This document shows, in pieces, positions 52,519-61,766 of a stretch of 64,000 bases of DNA (positions are counted from its first letter, which is position 1; each line of letters begins with the position of its first letter). The stretch lies in contig NZ_BRVP01000002.1 of assembly GCF_027924145.1 (NCBI RefSeq), forward strand, positions 186,001 to 250,000, written 5' to 3'. A program made the translations under genes and the position numbers. The DNA comes from Neptunitalea chrysea. Its GTDB lineage: Bacteria > Bacteroidota > Bacteroidia > Flavobacteriales > Flavobacteriaceae. Under the pieces are notes generated by a model, which was not told the origin of the DNA, did no database searches, and worked only from the letters and a program-made list of their open reading frames with translations.

Positions 52519-52547
52519 TATAGCTTAAAACTTAAAAAAAATTAAAA

Positions 52548-53417
52548 ATGAGTGTTTTAGTCAATAAAGATTCTAAAATAATTGTTCAGGGGTTTACCGG
52601 TAGTGAAGGTACTTTCCACGCAGAACAGATGATAGCATATGGTACCAACGTAGTTGGTGGAGTTACTCCAGGAAAAGGAGGACAGGAACATTTAGGGAGA
52701 CCTGTTTTTAACACCGTTAAAGAAGCAGTTGAAAAAGTAGGAGCAGATACTACTATTATCTTTGTTCCACCAGCATTTGCTGCAGATGCTATTATGGAGG
52801 CTGCTGATGCCGGAATTAAAGTAATTATCACAATTACAGAAGGTATTCCTGTTGCAGATATGATTAAAGCATTCGATTATATTAAAAATAAAGAATGTAG
52901 ATTGATTGGTCCTAATTGTCCGGGTGTTATTACTCCAGGAGAAGCTAAAGTTGGTATTATGCCAGGTTTTGTATTTAAAGAAGGAGAGGTAGGTATTGTA
53001 TCTAAGTCTGGTACTTTAACATACGAAGCAGCTGATCAAGTGGTTCGTCAAGGTTTAGGAATTACTACAGCTATTGGTATTGGTGGGGACCCAATTATTG
53101 GTACAACAACAAAAGAAGCTGTTGAATTATTAATGAATGATGAAGATACAAAGTGTATCGTTATGATTGGTGAAATTGGAGGTCAGTTAGAAGCTGATGC
53201 TGCAAAATGGGTAAAAGCACATGGTACTAAGCCAGTGGTAGGATTTATTGCTGGGGAAACTGCTCCTAAAGGTAGAACCATGGGACATGCTGGTGCTATT
53301 GTAGGTGGTGCAGATGATACTGCTGAAGCTAAAAAAGCTATTATGCAAGAATGTGGAATTCATGTAGTAGATTCTCCTGCTGAAATTGGTAAAAAAGTTG
53401 CCGAAGTTTTAGGGTAA
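52548..53417 (+). CDS. sucD: Succinate--CoA ligase, alpha subunit
   Basis: The 289-residue protein has an N-terminal CoA-binding Rossmann fold ([20 protein letters not shown]) and a C-terminal ligase domain with the phospho-His in [11 protein letters not shown]. It interconverts succinyl-CoA and succinate with nucleotide synthesis in the TCA cycle, with a beta subunit encoded elsewhere. It has its own terminator 30 bases after the stop. Confidence 0.97.
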   Translation: MSVLVNKDSKIIVQGFTGSEGTFHAEQMIAYGTNVVGGVTPGKGGQEHLGRPVFNTVKEAVEKVGADTTIIFVPPAFAADAIMEAADAGIKVIITITEGIPVADMIKAFDYIKNKECRLIGPNCPGVITPGEAKVGIMPGFVFKEGEVGIVSKSGTLTYEAADQVVRQGLGITTAIGIGGDPIIGTTTKEAVELLMNDEDTKCIVMIGEIGGQLEADAAKWVKAHGTKPVVGFIAGETAPKGRTMGHAGAIVGGADDTAEAKKAIMQECGIHVVDSPAEIGKKVAEVLG

Positions 53418-53446
53418 GAATTTAAGATAATTCTTTCGAAAATATA

Positions 53447-53482
53447 AAAAGTCATCAGTATATTTACTGATGACTTTTTTTT
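53447..53482 (+). terminator. Rho-independent terminator after sucD
   Basis: A perfect 14-bp stem AAAAGTCATCAGTA / TACTGATGACTTTT with a TATT loop and T-run. Confidence 0.93.
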
Positions 53483-53515
53483 ATTAAATATTCATTCAAT
53501 TAAAAATCAACATTT

Positions 53516-56509
53516 ATGAAACAAATCAAGACACTGTTAGGTAGTTTATTGGTTACTTCTTTGCTTTTTGTGAGTTGTGATCAATCCAAAGAAATGCATG
53601 ATGATTCAACCGAAATTGTAACGAAATCAGAGAAAGATTCAGTTGGGTATACTTATGAATATGTTACAAATGACCCTACAGGGCTAAGGCTATACACTTT
53701 AGACAATGGTTTAAAAGTATATTTAAGTAAAAATACAGATGAACCTAAAATTCAAACCTATATTGCTGTACGAGCCGGTTCTACCTATGATCCTAAAGAA
53801 ACTACTGGTTTAGCACACTACCTTGAACATATGCTTTTTAAAGGTACCCATGAATTAGGAACCTTGAATTGGGAAACGGAAAGTAGTTATTTACATCAAA
53901 TTTCTGATTTATATGAAGCGCATAAAATTGCTATTAATCCTGAAGAAAAATTGGCAATTTATCGTAAAATCGATAGTGTGTCGTTAATAGCATCTAATTA
54001 TTGTGTGGCCAATGAATACGATAAAATTACCCAGTCTATGGGTGCTACAGGTACCAATGCTCATACATCTGTAGAGGAAACCGTTTACAAAAATAAAATC
54101 CCTTCAAATGAATTAAATAAATGGTTAGCTTTAGAAAGTGATCGTTTTGGAGAATTGGTACTTCGATTATTTCATACAGAATTAGAGGCTGTTTTTGAAG
54201 AGTTTAACAGAAGTCAGGATAACGATTACTTTAAAATGTACCATGCTACAATGTCTTCGTTGTTTCCTACACACCCTTATGGTACTCAAACTACTATTGG
54301 TACAGCAGAGCATTTAAAGAATCCTTCAATGGTAGCTATTCATAACTATTTTGATAAGTACTATGTGCCTAATAATATGGCTTTAGTATTGGTAGGTGAT
54401 ATTGATTATGATAAAACTATTAAGGCTGTAGATGATACTTTTGGTAAATTAAAAAGAAAAGAAGTTACGCATCCTACATTACCTAAAGAAGCACCTATAA
54501 CATCACCTGTTATTAAGGAAGTTTACGGGCCAACTGCTGAAAATGTTACCATAGCTTTTAGATCACCAGGTGTTGGAACTGATGGAGAAAAATATCTTAT
54601 GTTGTGTGATATGATTATGGCTAATGGTAATGCTGGGTTAATAGATTTAAATCTAAACCAAAAGCAAGTTGTTCAACGTGCAAGTTGTTATCCTAATTTT
54701 ATGAATGACTATGGCTATCATCAATTTAATGGTACACCAAGAGCTAACCAGACTTTAGAGGAAGTGAAAGATTTGCTGTTAGAACAAATAGACAAATTAA
54801 AAAAAGGAGAATTTGAAGACTGGATGATAGATGCAGTAGTAAATGACCTAAAATTAAATCAGACCAGACAATACGAAAACAGTACAGCTTTGGCAAGTGC
54901 ATACTATGATGCTTTTATTCATCATCAAAATTGGGAAGATAGAGTAAAGCTTTTGGATGATCTTAAAAACATCAATAAAGAAGATTTAATAGCATTTGCT
55001 AATGATTTTTATAAAGAAAATTATGTAGTAATCTATAAGCATCAGGGAGAAGATGAAAATATTGTAAAGGTTCAGAATCCTAAAATAACGCAGGTAAATC
55101 TAAATAGAGATAAGCAATCTGAATATTTCACTAAGTTTATTGAAATGGAAACAGCACCTCTAGAACCACAATATGTTGATTTTGATAAAGCTATTCAAAA
55201 AATTAGCTTAGCAAATGGAGTAGAGGTTTCTTATATAGAAAATGAATTGAATGATTTATTTCAGTTATACATTCTTTTTGATATGGGAAGTGATAATAAT
55301 AAAGATTTAAGTACTGCTTTAAATTATCTTGAGTACGTAGGTACTGCTAAGTATTCTCCTGAAGAGCTTAAAAAAGAGTTTTATAAATTAGGTGTTAATT
55401 ATTATGTAGGTGTAGATAATGACCAGACATATGTAGCTTTAAGAGGTTTAAAGGAAAATTTACCAAAAGGACTAAGTTTACTGGAAGAACTTTGGGATAA
55501 CGCGGTAGCCAATCAGGAAACCTATAATAAATATGTAGATCAAATTGCTAAGGGTAGACAAGATAATATATCGGAAAAAAGCTTTATTCTATGGAATGGA
55601 TTAATGAATTATGGTAAATATGGGGAAGATTCTTCTCTTAGAAATATTTATACGGTATCTCAATTAAAAGAAAAAGACCCTAAAGACTTAGTAGATCTTA
55701 TCAAAGGTCTTAAAAATTATAAACAACGTATTTTTTATTACGGAAAGGATATTGATGCTGCAATAGCTAATTTAAATGATCAGCATAAACTGAAAGGAGC
55801 TTTAAAACAATATCCTAAAGCTAATGTTTATCAAGAGGATGAAACGGGAGGAAATGTTTATTTTGTAGACTACGATATGGTACAAACTGAGATGCTATTT
55901 TTAGCTAAGAGTGCTCCTTTTGATCCTAAAAACATGGCAGCATCTACATTATTTAATTCGTATTTTGGTAGTGGGTTATCCTCTATTGTTTTCCAGGAAA
56001 TAAGAGAGTCTAAAGCACTTGCATATTCTGCTTTTGCAAGTTATTCTAATGCTTCTGAAAAAGATAAGTCTAATTATGTATATGCATATATAGGTACACA
56101 GGCTAATAAAATGCCACAAGCGGTAGACGCTATGATATATTTAATGAAAAATATGCCAGATGCCGAACAACAATTTAATGCGGCTAAGGATGCTGCACTT
56201 AAAAAAATTGCCGCACAACGAATTACTAAAACAAGCATCTTTTGGAGATACGAAACTCAAAAGAAAAAAGGCATTGACTATGATAATAGAGAAGAAATTT
56301 ACAATACTATTAAAAATATGACACTGGAAGATCTACATACCTTCTTTGATGAGAACATAAAAAATGAAGATTATAACGTTATGGTTATTGGAAATAAGAA
56401 TGAAGTAGATATGGAGGCATTAAAACAATTAGGTAATGTAAAAGAATTAGATGTAGATTACTTATTTAATTATGAAAAACCTAAAGGTTTAAGAAATAGT
56501 GATTTATAA
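53516..56509 (+). CDS. M16-family zinc metallopeptidase, lipoprotein
   Basis: The 997-residue protein has a lipoprotein signal peptide (LLFVSC, Cys21) and the two-lobe M16 (pitrilysin/insulinase-type) layout. The inverted zinc motif HYLEH lies at 101-105, and the third ligand Glu in a following ELEAVFEEFN segment. The second half is a non-catalytic M16_C domain pair (e.g. LSSIVFQEIRESKALAYSAF, the R/Y substrate-binding block). It degrades peptides at the outer membrane or periplasm. It follows sucD after a terminator. Confidence 0.93.
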   Translation: MKQIKTLLGSLLVTSLLFVSCDQSKEMHDDSTEIVTKSEKDSVGYTYEYVTNDPTGLRLYTLDNGLKVYLSKNTDEPKIQTYIAVRAGSTYDPKETTGLAHYLEHMLFKGTHELGTLNWETESSYLHQISDLYEAHKIAINPEEKLAIYRKIDSVSLIASNYCVANEYDKITQSMGATGTNAHTSVEETVYKNKIPSNELNKWLALESDRFGELVLRLFHTELEAVFEEFNRSQDNDYFKMYHATMSSLFPTHPYGTQTTIGTAEHLKNPSMVAIHNYFDKYYVPNNMALVLVGDIDYDKTIKAVDDTFGKLKRKEVTHPTLPKEAPITSPVIKEVYGPTAENVTIAFRSPGVGTDGEKYLMLCDMIMANGNAGLIDLNLNQKQVVQRASCYPNFMNDYGYHQFNGTPRANQTLEEVKDLLLEQIDKLKKGEFEDWMIDAVVNDLKLNQTRQYENSTALASAYYDAFIHHQNWEDRVKLLDDLKNINKEDLIAFANDFYKENYVVIYKHQGEDENIVKVQNPKITQVNLNRDKQSEYFTKFIEMETAPLEPQYVDFDKAIQKISLANGVEVSYIENELNDLFQLYILFDMGSDNNKDLSTALNYLEYVGTAKYSPEELKKEFYKLGVNYYVGVDNDQTYVALRGLKENLPKGLSLLEELWDNAVANQETYNKYVDQIAKGRQDNISEKSFILWNGLMNYGKYGEDSSLRNIYTVSQLKEKDPKDLVDLIKGLKNYKQRIFYYGKDIDAAIANLNDQHKLKGALKQYPKANVYQEDETGGNVYFVDYDMVQTEMLFLAKSAPFDPKNMAASTLFNSYFGSGLSSIVFQEIRESKALAYSAFASYSNASEKDKSNYVYAYIGTQANKMPQAVDAMIYLMKNMPDAEQQFNAAKDAALKKIAAQRITKTSIFWRYETQKKKGIDYDNREEIYNTIKNMTLEDLHTFFDENIKNEDYNVMVIGNKNEVDMEALKQLGNVKELDVDYLFNYEKPKGLRNSDL

Positions 56510-56521
56510 TAGATTAATTAG

Positions 56522-56555
56522 AAAACCTCATTGAAATATGAGGTTTTTTATTTTT
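56522..56555 (+). terminator. Rho-independent terminator after the M16 peptidase gene
   Basis: Stem AAAACCTCA / TGAGGTTTT with an 8-base loop, followed by a T-rich tract. Confidence 0.88.
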
Positions 56556-56572
56556 CACAGAATCTAAATTGT

Positions 56573-56580
56573 TATATTTG
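56573..56580 (+). promoter_or_regulatory. Putative -7 element of fabG
   Basis: TATATTTG exactly fits TAnnTTTG and lies 30 bases before the fabG ATG at 56611. This supports starting the gene at 56611 and not at the TTG at 56569. Confidence 0.5.
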
Positions 56581-56610
56581 AATTTAATAATTAAAATAGA
56601 ATACATATTA

Positions 56611-57357
56611 ATGAAACTTTTAGAAGGTAAAACGGCTATTATTACCGGTGCAAGTAGGGGTATTGGTAAAGGTATTGCTGAAATTTTTGCTCAGCATGGT
56701 GCCAATATCGCATTTACATATAGCTCCTCTGTAGATGCAGCTAAAGCATTAGAAGATGAATTAAATACTTTAGGAGTAAAAGTTAAAGGATATCAAAGCA
56801 ATGCGGCTAATTTTCAAGAAGCTCAGGCTTTAGCGGAAGATGTGGTAAAAGAGTTTGGCGCAATTGATATCTTAATTAATAATGCTGGTATTACTAAGGA
56901 TAACTTACTTATGAGAATCTCAGAAGAAGATTTTGATAAAGTTATAGAGGTGAATCTTAAGTCGGTGTTTAATATGACGAAAGCGGTACAACGCACAATG
57001 CTTAAGCAACGTAAAGGTTCTATTATTAATATGAGTTCTGTGGTTGGTGTAAAAGGTAACGCAGGACAAACTAACTATGCCGCTTCAAAGGCAGGTATTT
57101 TAGGATTTACGAAGTCTGTAGCTCTTGAATTAGGGTCTAGAAATATTAGATGTAATGCTATTGCTCCTGGTTTTATTGAAACTGAAATGACAGCTAAATT
57201 AGATGAAAAAGTAGTTCAAGGTTGGAGAGATGGTATTCCGTTGAAAAGAGGGGGTACTACTGAAGATGTAGCGAATGCTTGTTTATTTTTAGCTTCTGAT
57301 ATGAGTGCCTATGTTACCGGACAAACATTGAATGTTGATGGAGGAATGTTAACATAG
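56611..57357 (+). CDS. fabG: 3-oxoacyl-ACP reductase
   Basis: The 248-residue SDR enzyme begins MKLLEGKTAIITGASRGIGK with the NADP-binding TGxxxGIG motif. It has NNAGIT, the catalytic Ser (NMSSVVG), Tyr-x3-Lys (YAASKAG) and ends in YVTGQTLNVDGGML. The 14 extra codons to an upstream TTG are rejected because a -7 promoter element overlaps them. It reduces 3-oxoacyl-ACP in fatty acid elongation. The following gene starts 7 bases after the stop. Confidence 0.95.
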   Translation: MKLLEGKTAIITGASRGIGKGIAEIFAQHGANIAFTYSSSVDAAKALEDELNTLGVKVKGYQSNAANFQEAQALAEDVVKEFGAIDILINNAGITKDNLLMRISEEDFDKVIEVNLKSVFNMTKAVQRTMLKQRKGSIINMSSVVGVKGNAGQTNYAASKAGILGFTKSVALELGSRNIRCNAIAPGFIETEMTAKLDEKVVQGWRDGIPLKRGGTTEDVANACLFLASDMSAYVTGQTLNVDGGMLT

Positions 57358-57364
57358 TCATTAA

Positions 57365-59392
57365 TTGAGTACTATAACAATTGTATATATTATATTGGCT
57401 CTGGTTGTTTCGGCAGCCGTAGCCTTTTTTTATTATCGCCAAAAATCTGAGGAGAGAAGAGGATGGTATATAATTACCGCTATCTCAAGGTTTTTGGTCC
57501 TTTTTATTTTAGGGTTACTTATAATAAACCCAAAGGTAAAGCATACTAGCTATACTTTAAAAAAACCTGTTTTATCGGTATTGGTAGATGGTTCTTCTTC
57601 TATAACCAAAATTACTGATACTACCCAACTTAAAGATGTAATCAATAATTTTATTCAGGATAAAGACCTGAAAAATAAATACGATATTCAAACGTATCGT
57701 TTTAGTAAAGACGTACAGACTGAAAATAATACATTTAGTTTTAAAGGAGACATAACAGATATTTCTAATGCGATTACCACTGTTGATGGTATGTATTCGG
57801 ACAGTACAGCTCCTATTGTGTTATGTACTGATGGGAATCAGACGTATGGTTTAGATTATGAATACATAGCTAATAAAATACAACATCCTATTTATTCATT
57901 AGTGGTAGGTGATACTATTCAATATGAAGACATCCGTATTGCAAAAATAAATGTAAATAATTATGCTTTTTATGACAACGAATTTCCTGTTGAGATTTTT
58001 TTAAAATATAAGGGGAATTCTGATAAAGATTTAACATTTAAAATAAAGTCTGGTTCTAATACAGTGTACTCAGAAGCTATTTCTTTTTCACCAGAAAATT
58101 CTTCAAGTAAGGTTGAAGTTCTTTTAAAAGCAAATAAGTTTGGAGTATTGAGATATATGGCTAGTATATCTGAATTGAATGATGAAAAAAATACAGCTAA
58201 TAATAAGGGGAATTTTGCTGTAGAAGTATTAGATCAGAAAACCAAAATAGCATTGGTATCAGATATTATACACCCAGATTTAGGGGCTCTTAAAAAAAGT
58301 ATAGAATCTAATGAACAACGTACTGTTGTTATTGGTAGCCCTTCAGAATTTATTGATAAATTAAATGATTTTCAATTGGTTATATTGTATCAACCTGTTG
58401 AAAGCTTTAAAAATTTATATAAGCAAATAAACAGTTTCCAAAAAAATACGTTTATTGTTACCGGAAGTAAAACAGATTGGGATTTTTTAAATAAGATTCA
58501 GAACGATGTTTTTAAAGATATTTCTAATCAGGAAGAAATAACACCAGCCTATAATTCTGGGTTTACTACATTTATTTTAAATGATATTCCTTTTGAAAAG
58601 TTTCCTCCTTTAAAAGGATATTTAGGAAATGTAACATTTAAAGGAAATTACGATATTTTATTACAGCAAAAAGTTAGAAATATCACTTTAGAAGATCCTT
58701 TATTAGTTACTATTGAAAATAATAATAGAAGATGTGCTGTATTATTTGGTGAGAATAGCTGGAGATGGAGAGCTAAAACATTTTTAGAGGCTGGTAATTT
58801 TAAAGAATATGATCAATTAATAAATAAATTAGTTTTCTATTTGGCGTCTAATAAAAAGAAAGAGCGTTTGCAGGTAGAAGCTAAGAATTTTTACTATGGT
58901 ACTGTTCTAATAGACGCGGCTTATTTTAATAAGAATTATGAGTTAGACACAAATGCTTCGCTATCTATAAAATTAAAGAATAAAGAAAGTGGAGAAGCGC
59001 AAGAGTATCAGATGCAGTTTAAAAATTCGTATTTTGAGTTTACTAATAATACGATTACTCCAGGTACTTATGATTATACCGTTTTAGCAGCTAATGGTGA
59101 TTTTAAAAAGTCGGGAACTTTTACCTTAATACCATTTTCTGTAGAAGATCAATTTTATAATGCTAATTATAACAAACTAGCTAAGCTAGCTAATACAACT
59201 AATGGAAAAACGTTTTTACTTCAAAACGTAGATGCATTAAAAAGAGAATTGATAGCAACCGAATTATATAAACCAGTTCAGAAATCATCAGAAAAGATAT
59301 CTCCACTAGTTAGTTGGAAGTTACTACTATTTGTTTTAGCCTTTTTACTTGGGATAGAATGGTTTTTAAGAAAGTACTTTGGTCATATATAG
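57365..59392 (+). CDS. Membrane protein with a von Willebrand A-type domain, TTG start
   Basis: The 675-residue product has two N-terminal membrane helices (about 5-22, 38-56), a VWA-like domain starting with PVLSVLVDGSSSITKI (DxSxS-type metal site), a long beta-rich middle and a C-terminal membrane helix (about 653-671). It resembles BatA-like or uncharacterised VWA membrane proteins. No in-frame ATG occurs for over 140 codons. The TTG at 57365, which directly follows an in-frame stop and lies 7 bases after fabG, is the only plausible start. It is probably coupled to fabG. Function unknown. Confidence 0.85.
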   Translation: MSTITIVYIILALVVSAAVAFFYYRQKSEERRGWYIITAISRFLVLFILGLLIINPKVKHTSYTLKKPVLSVLVDGSSSITKITDTTQLKDVINNFIQDKDLKNKYDIQTYRFSKDVQTENNTFSFKGDITDISNAITTVDGMYSDSTAPIVLCTDGNQTYGLDYEYIANKIQHPIYSLVVGDTIQYEDIRIAKINVNNYAFYDNEFPVEIFLKYKGNSDKDLTFKIKSGSNTVYSEAISFSPENSSSKVEVLLKANKFGVLRYMASISELNDEKNTANNKGNFAVEVLDQKTKIALVSDIIHPDLGALKKSIESNEQRTVVIGSPSEFIDKLNDFQLVILYQPVESFKNLYKQINSFQKNTFIVTGSKTDWDFLNKIQNDVFKDISNQEEITPAYNSGFTTFILNDIPFEKFPPLKGYLGNVTFKGNYDILLQQKVRNITLEDPLLVTIENNNRRCAVLFGENSWRWRAKTFLEAGNFKEYDQLINKLVFYLASNKKKERLQVEAKNFYYGTVLIDAAYFNKNYELDTNASLSIKLKNKESGEAQEYQMQFKNSYFEFTNNTITPGTYDYTVLAANGDFKKSGTFTLIPFSVEDQFYNANYNKLAKLANTTNGKTFLLQNVDALKRELIATELYKPVQKSSEKISPLVSWKLLLFVLAFLLGIEWFLRKYFGHI

Positions 59393-59476
59393 GTAGGTGT
59401 TTTTTGTCCTTTTCTTTGTAACTTATACACTAAGTAGAATACTTATATAAATATAACATATAATAATACATATAAT

Positions 59477-60292
59477 ATGAACGGAATATCGAAACAATTA
59501 ATTGCAATTATTGTAATTGTAGTAATTGGATTAATAATAGTATTTAAATCAGCTATCACAATTGGATCTGGAGAAGCAGGTGTAATGTATAAACCTTTTG
59601 GAGGAGGTGTGGTTACAGATCAAGCACCTTTAGGTGAAGGAATACATATTGTAGGGCCATGGAATAAAGTTTTTATTTATGAAACAAGACAGCAGCAGTT
59701 ATCTGAAAAAATGAATGTATTGTCTTCTAATGGGTTAGATATTAAATTAGATGCAACAGTTTGGTTTAAACCTGAAGTTTATAAATTAGGACTTTTACAC
59801 CAACAAAAGGGAGAAGAGTATGTTCAAAGGATCATAATTCCAGCGCTTCGTTCTGCAACAAGAAGTATTATAGGTAGATATACTCCTGAAGAATTATATT
59901 CAAGTAAGAGAGATACTATACAATTAGAAATTTTAAATGCAACTAAGAGCATCTTAGAAACTCAATATGTAGATTTAGAAAAGGTATTGGTTAGAGACAT
60001 AACCTTACCTGTTACAATTAAAGATGCTATAGAGCGTAAATTACGTCAGGAACAAGAGTCTTTAGAGTATGAGTTTAGATTAACTAAAGCACAGAAGGAG
60101 GCAGAGAGACAAAAGATAGAGGCAGAAGGTAAAGCTAGAGCTAACGAGATTTTAAATGCTTCGTTAACCGATAGAATTCTTAAGGAAAAGGGAATTCAGG
60201 CTACACTGGAGTTATCAAAATCTACTAATGCCAAGGTAATTGTTATAGGTAGTGGTAAAGATGGATTACCTATTATTTTAGGAGATCAATAA
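59477..60292 (+). CDS. Prohibitin/SPFH-family membrane protein
   Basis: The 271-residue product has one N-terminal membrane helix (about 7-29), an SPFH domain (AGVMYKPFGGGVV … IHIVGPWNKVFIYETRQQQ), and a C-terminal coiled coil (LTKAQKEAERQKIEAEGKAR). Prohibitin-like proteins form large membrane rings, often with proteases such as FtsH. It is encoded alone, 84 bases after the VWA gene. Confidence 0.93.
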   Translation: MNGISKQLIAIIVIVVIGLIIVFKSAITIGSGEAGVMYKPFGGGVVTDQAPLGEGIHIVGPWNKVFIYETRQQQLSEKMNVLSSNGLDIKLDATVWFKPEVYKLGLLHQQKGEEYVQRIIIPALRSATRSIIGRYTPEELYSSKRDTIQLEILNATKSILETQYVDLEKVLVRDITLPVTIKDAIERKLRQEQESLEYEFRLTKAQKEAERQKIEAEGKARANEILNASLTDRILKEKGIQATLELSKSTNAKVIVIGSGKDGLPIILGDQ

Positions 60293-60313
60293 AACAATAT
60301 AGTTTGGTTGTAT

Positions 60314-60341
60314 AAATAAAAATTACATCTAATTTTTATTT
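60314..60341. repeat. AT-rich perfect 12-bp inverted repeat
   Basis: AAATAAAAATTA and its complement flank CATC, just after the prohibitin-like gene. It lacks GC pairs and a T-tail, so it is a weak terminator candidate. Confidence 0.4.
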
Positions 60342-60361
60342 AACAGCGTTATTTTGTATCG

Positions 60362-60404
60362 AATGAGTTATATTAATTTGTGAAATTTAATATAACTCAT
60401 TTTA
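60362..60404. terminator. Bidirectional terminator between convergent genes
   Basis: A long inverted repeat (AATGAGTTATATTAA with its complement TTAATATAACTCATT) is followed by TTTTA on the plus strand. It lies between the prohibitin-like gene and the convergent aminotransferase gene, so it can serve both. Confidence 0.75.
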
Positions 60405-60499
60405 TTTAGTGGAGTTGTATCTTATTACGATATTAGGTAAAATAATGATATGATATCGACAGAGATTAATACCCTTTTTTATGTTTAAAGATATAATTT

Positions 60500-61687
60500 T
60501 TATTTACGATAAATTTTATCCATTGCGTTAAAAAACACTCTCATTTCATCATCAGTTCCAATGGTTACTCTGCACCAAGTTTTGTCCCAGAATTTAAAAG
60601 TTCTAATTACAATACCAGAATTGTACATCTCTTCAGTAAATTTGGTGCCGTCCATGTTAATTTCAAAAATCACAAAATTAGCCTCGGAAGGAATATAATT
60701 GATGTTTTTAGTAATTAAGTACTTAATAGTAATATCACGGTATTCTAAGATATCAGTTCTGCATTTATGCAAATGCTCTTTATCGTCTAAAGCAACTTGT
60801 GCAGCAATTATTGTAGGGGAACTAATTCCAAACCCAGGTATGGTAAAATTGCTCAATTCGGTTATTAAATCTTCATGAGCTACAATATAACCGCATCGCA
60901 TACCTGCCATACCGTAAATCTTAGAAAATGTTCTAGATATAATTACATTTTTACCCTTTTTAACCAAGTCAACCATACTGTCTTCAAGTCCATTTTTAGA
61001 AAACTCTAAATAGGCCTCATCAACAAAAACAGGTGCTTTTTTAGAAACCTTAGCACAAAATTCATATAAATCATTACGATTGGTTTTACTTCCTGTTGGA
61101 TTATTTGGATTTGCGATATAAACTAGTTTAGTCTCTTTATCCATAGCTAATTCCATTCCTTCTAAATCGTGCTCGTAGTTTTCGGTTAGCTTAATCGCTT
61201 TCCAAGTAGCCCCAGAAGCCTGTGCTACACTAATAACTGACATATAAGCAGGATCCGCACTTATTACATTTCCACCGTCTCTAAAACAGTAAACAGATGT
61301 TCTTTCTAATAAATCTGTAGAGCCAGGGCCTAACATTATATTTGATGGATTTACACCTTCCTTTTCAGCAATCACTTTTTTAAGCCCCATAAGGTCTTGC
61401 CATCCGTATCTATTAGCTTTACTAGTACTTTCGTTAATTGCCTCTAACGCCATAGGTGAAAACCCATAAGGATTTTCATTCCAAGCTAAGATAGCTAGAG
61501 GTTTTTCTGGTAAAATATATGGTGGTGTAAATTCATTAAAGGGGAATGTTTCCGGATGTAAAAAAGTGCTATTTGTTTCGTTTGCAATAACAACTCTATT
61601 TGCCCATGTGGTGAATGGAGTGGCAGCAACAGCACCTATTCCTAGTGCACTTTTTTTAATCCAATTTCTTCTACTTGATGAATGCAT
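60500..61687 (-). CDS. Class I/II aminotransferase with a Tat signal (histidinol-phosphate aminotransferase-like)
   Basis: The 395-residue protein starts with a twin-arginine type signal (SSRRNWIKKSALGIGAVAAT). The PLP enzyme body follows: NPYGFSPMALEAI, GPGSTDLLER, NPNNPTGSKTNR, the DEAYLEF block and SRTFSKIYGMAGMRCGY with the PLP-binding Lys. This fold group includes HisC and related small-molecule aminotransferases, which normally act in the cytoplasm. Export of a folded PLP protein to the periplasm is therefore notable. Its neighbours (porin-like, Gfo/Idh/MocA) give no pathway clue. Confidence 0.9.
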   Translation of the reverse strand: MHSSSRRNWIKKSALGIGAVAATPFTTWANRVVIANETNSTFLHPETFPFNEFTPPYILPEKPLAILAWNENPYGFSPMALEAINESTSKANRYGWQDLMGLKKVIAEKEGVNPSNIMLGPGSTDLLERTSVYCFRDGGNVISADPAYMSVISVAQASGATWKAIKLTENYEHDLEGMELAMDKETKLVYIANPNNPTGSKTNRNDLYEFCAKVSKKAPVFVDEAYLEFSKNGLEDSMVDLVKKGKNVIISRTFSKIYGMAGMRCGYIVAHEDLITELSNFTIPGFGISSPTIIAAQVALDDKEHLHKCRTDILEYRDITIKYLITKNINYIPSEANFVIFEINMDGTKFTEEMYNSGIVIRTFKFWDKTWCRVTIGTDDEMRVFFNAMDKIYRK

Positions 61688-61766
61688 AAATGTTTACTTT
61701 TAACATAAGCGCTAAAAATAATTCAGATTTATGATTTCACCAATAATTTATCCCTAAAAAATAAAC

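Noticed and set aside
56569-56610. 14-codon N-terminal extension of fabG from a TTG
   Set aside because: It overlaps a TATATTTG promoter element and adds residues not found in SDR enzymes, which begin close to the TGxxxGIG motif.
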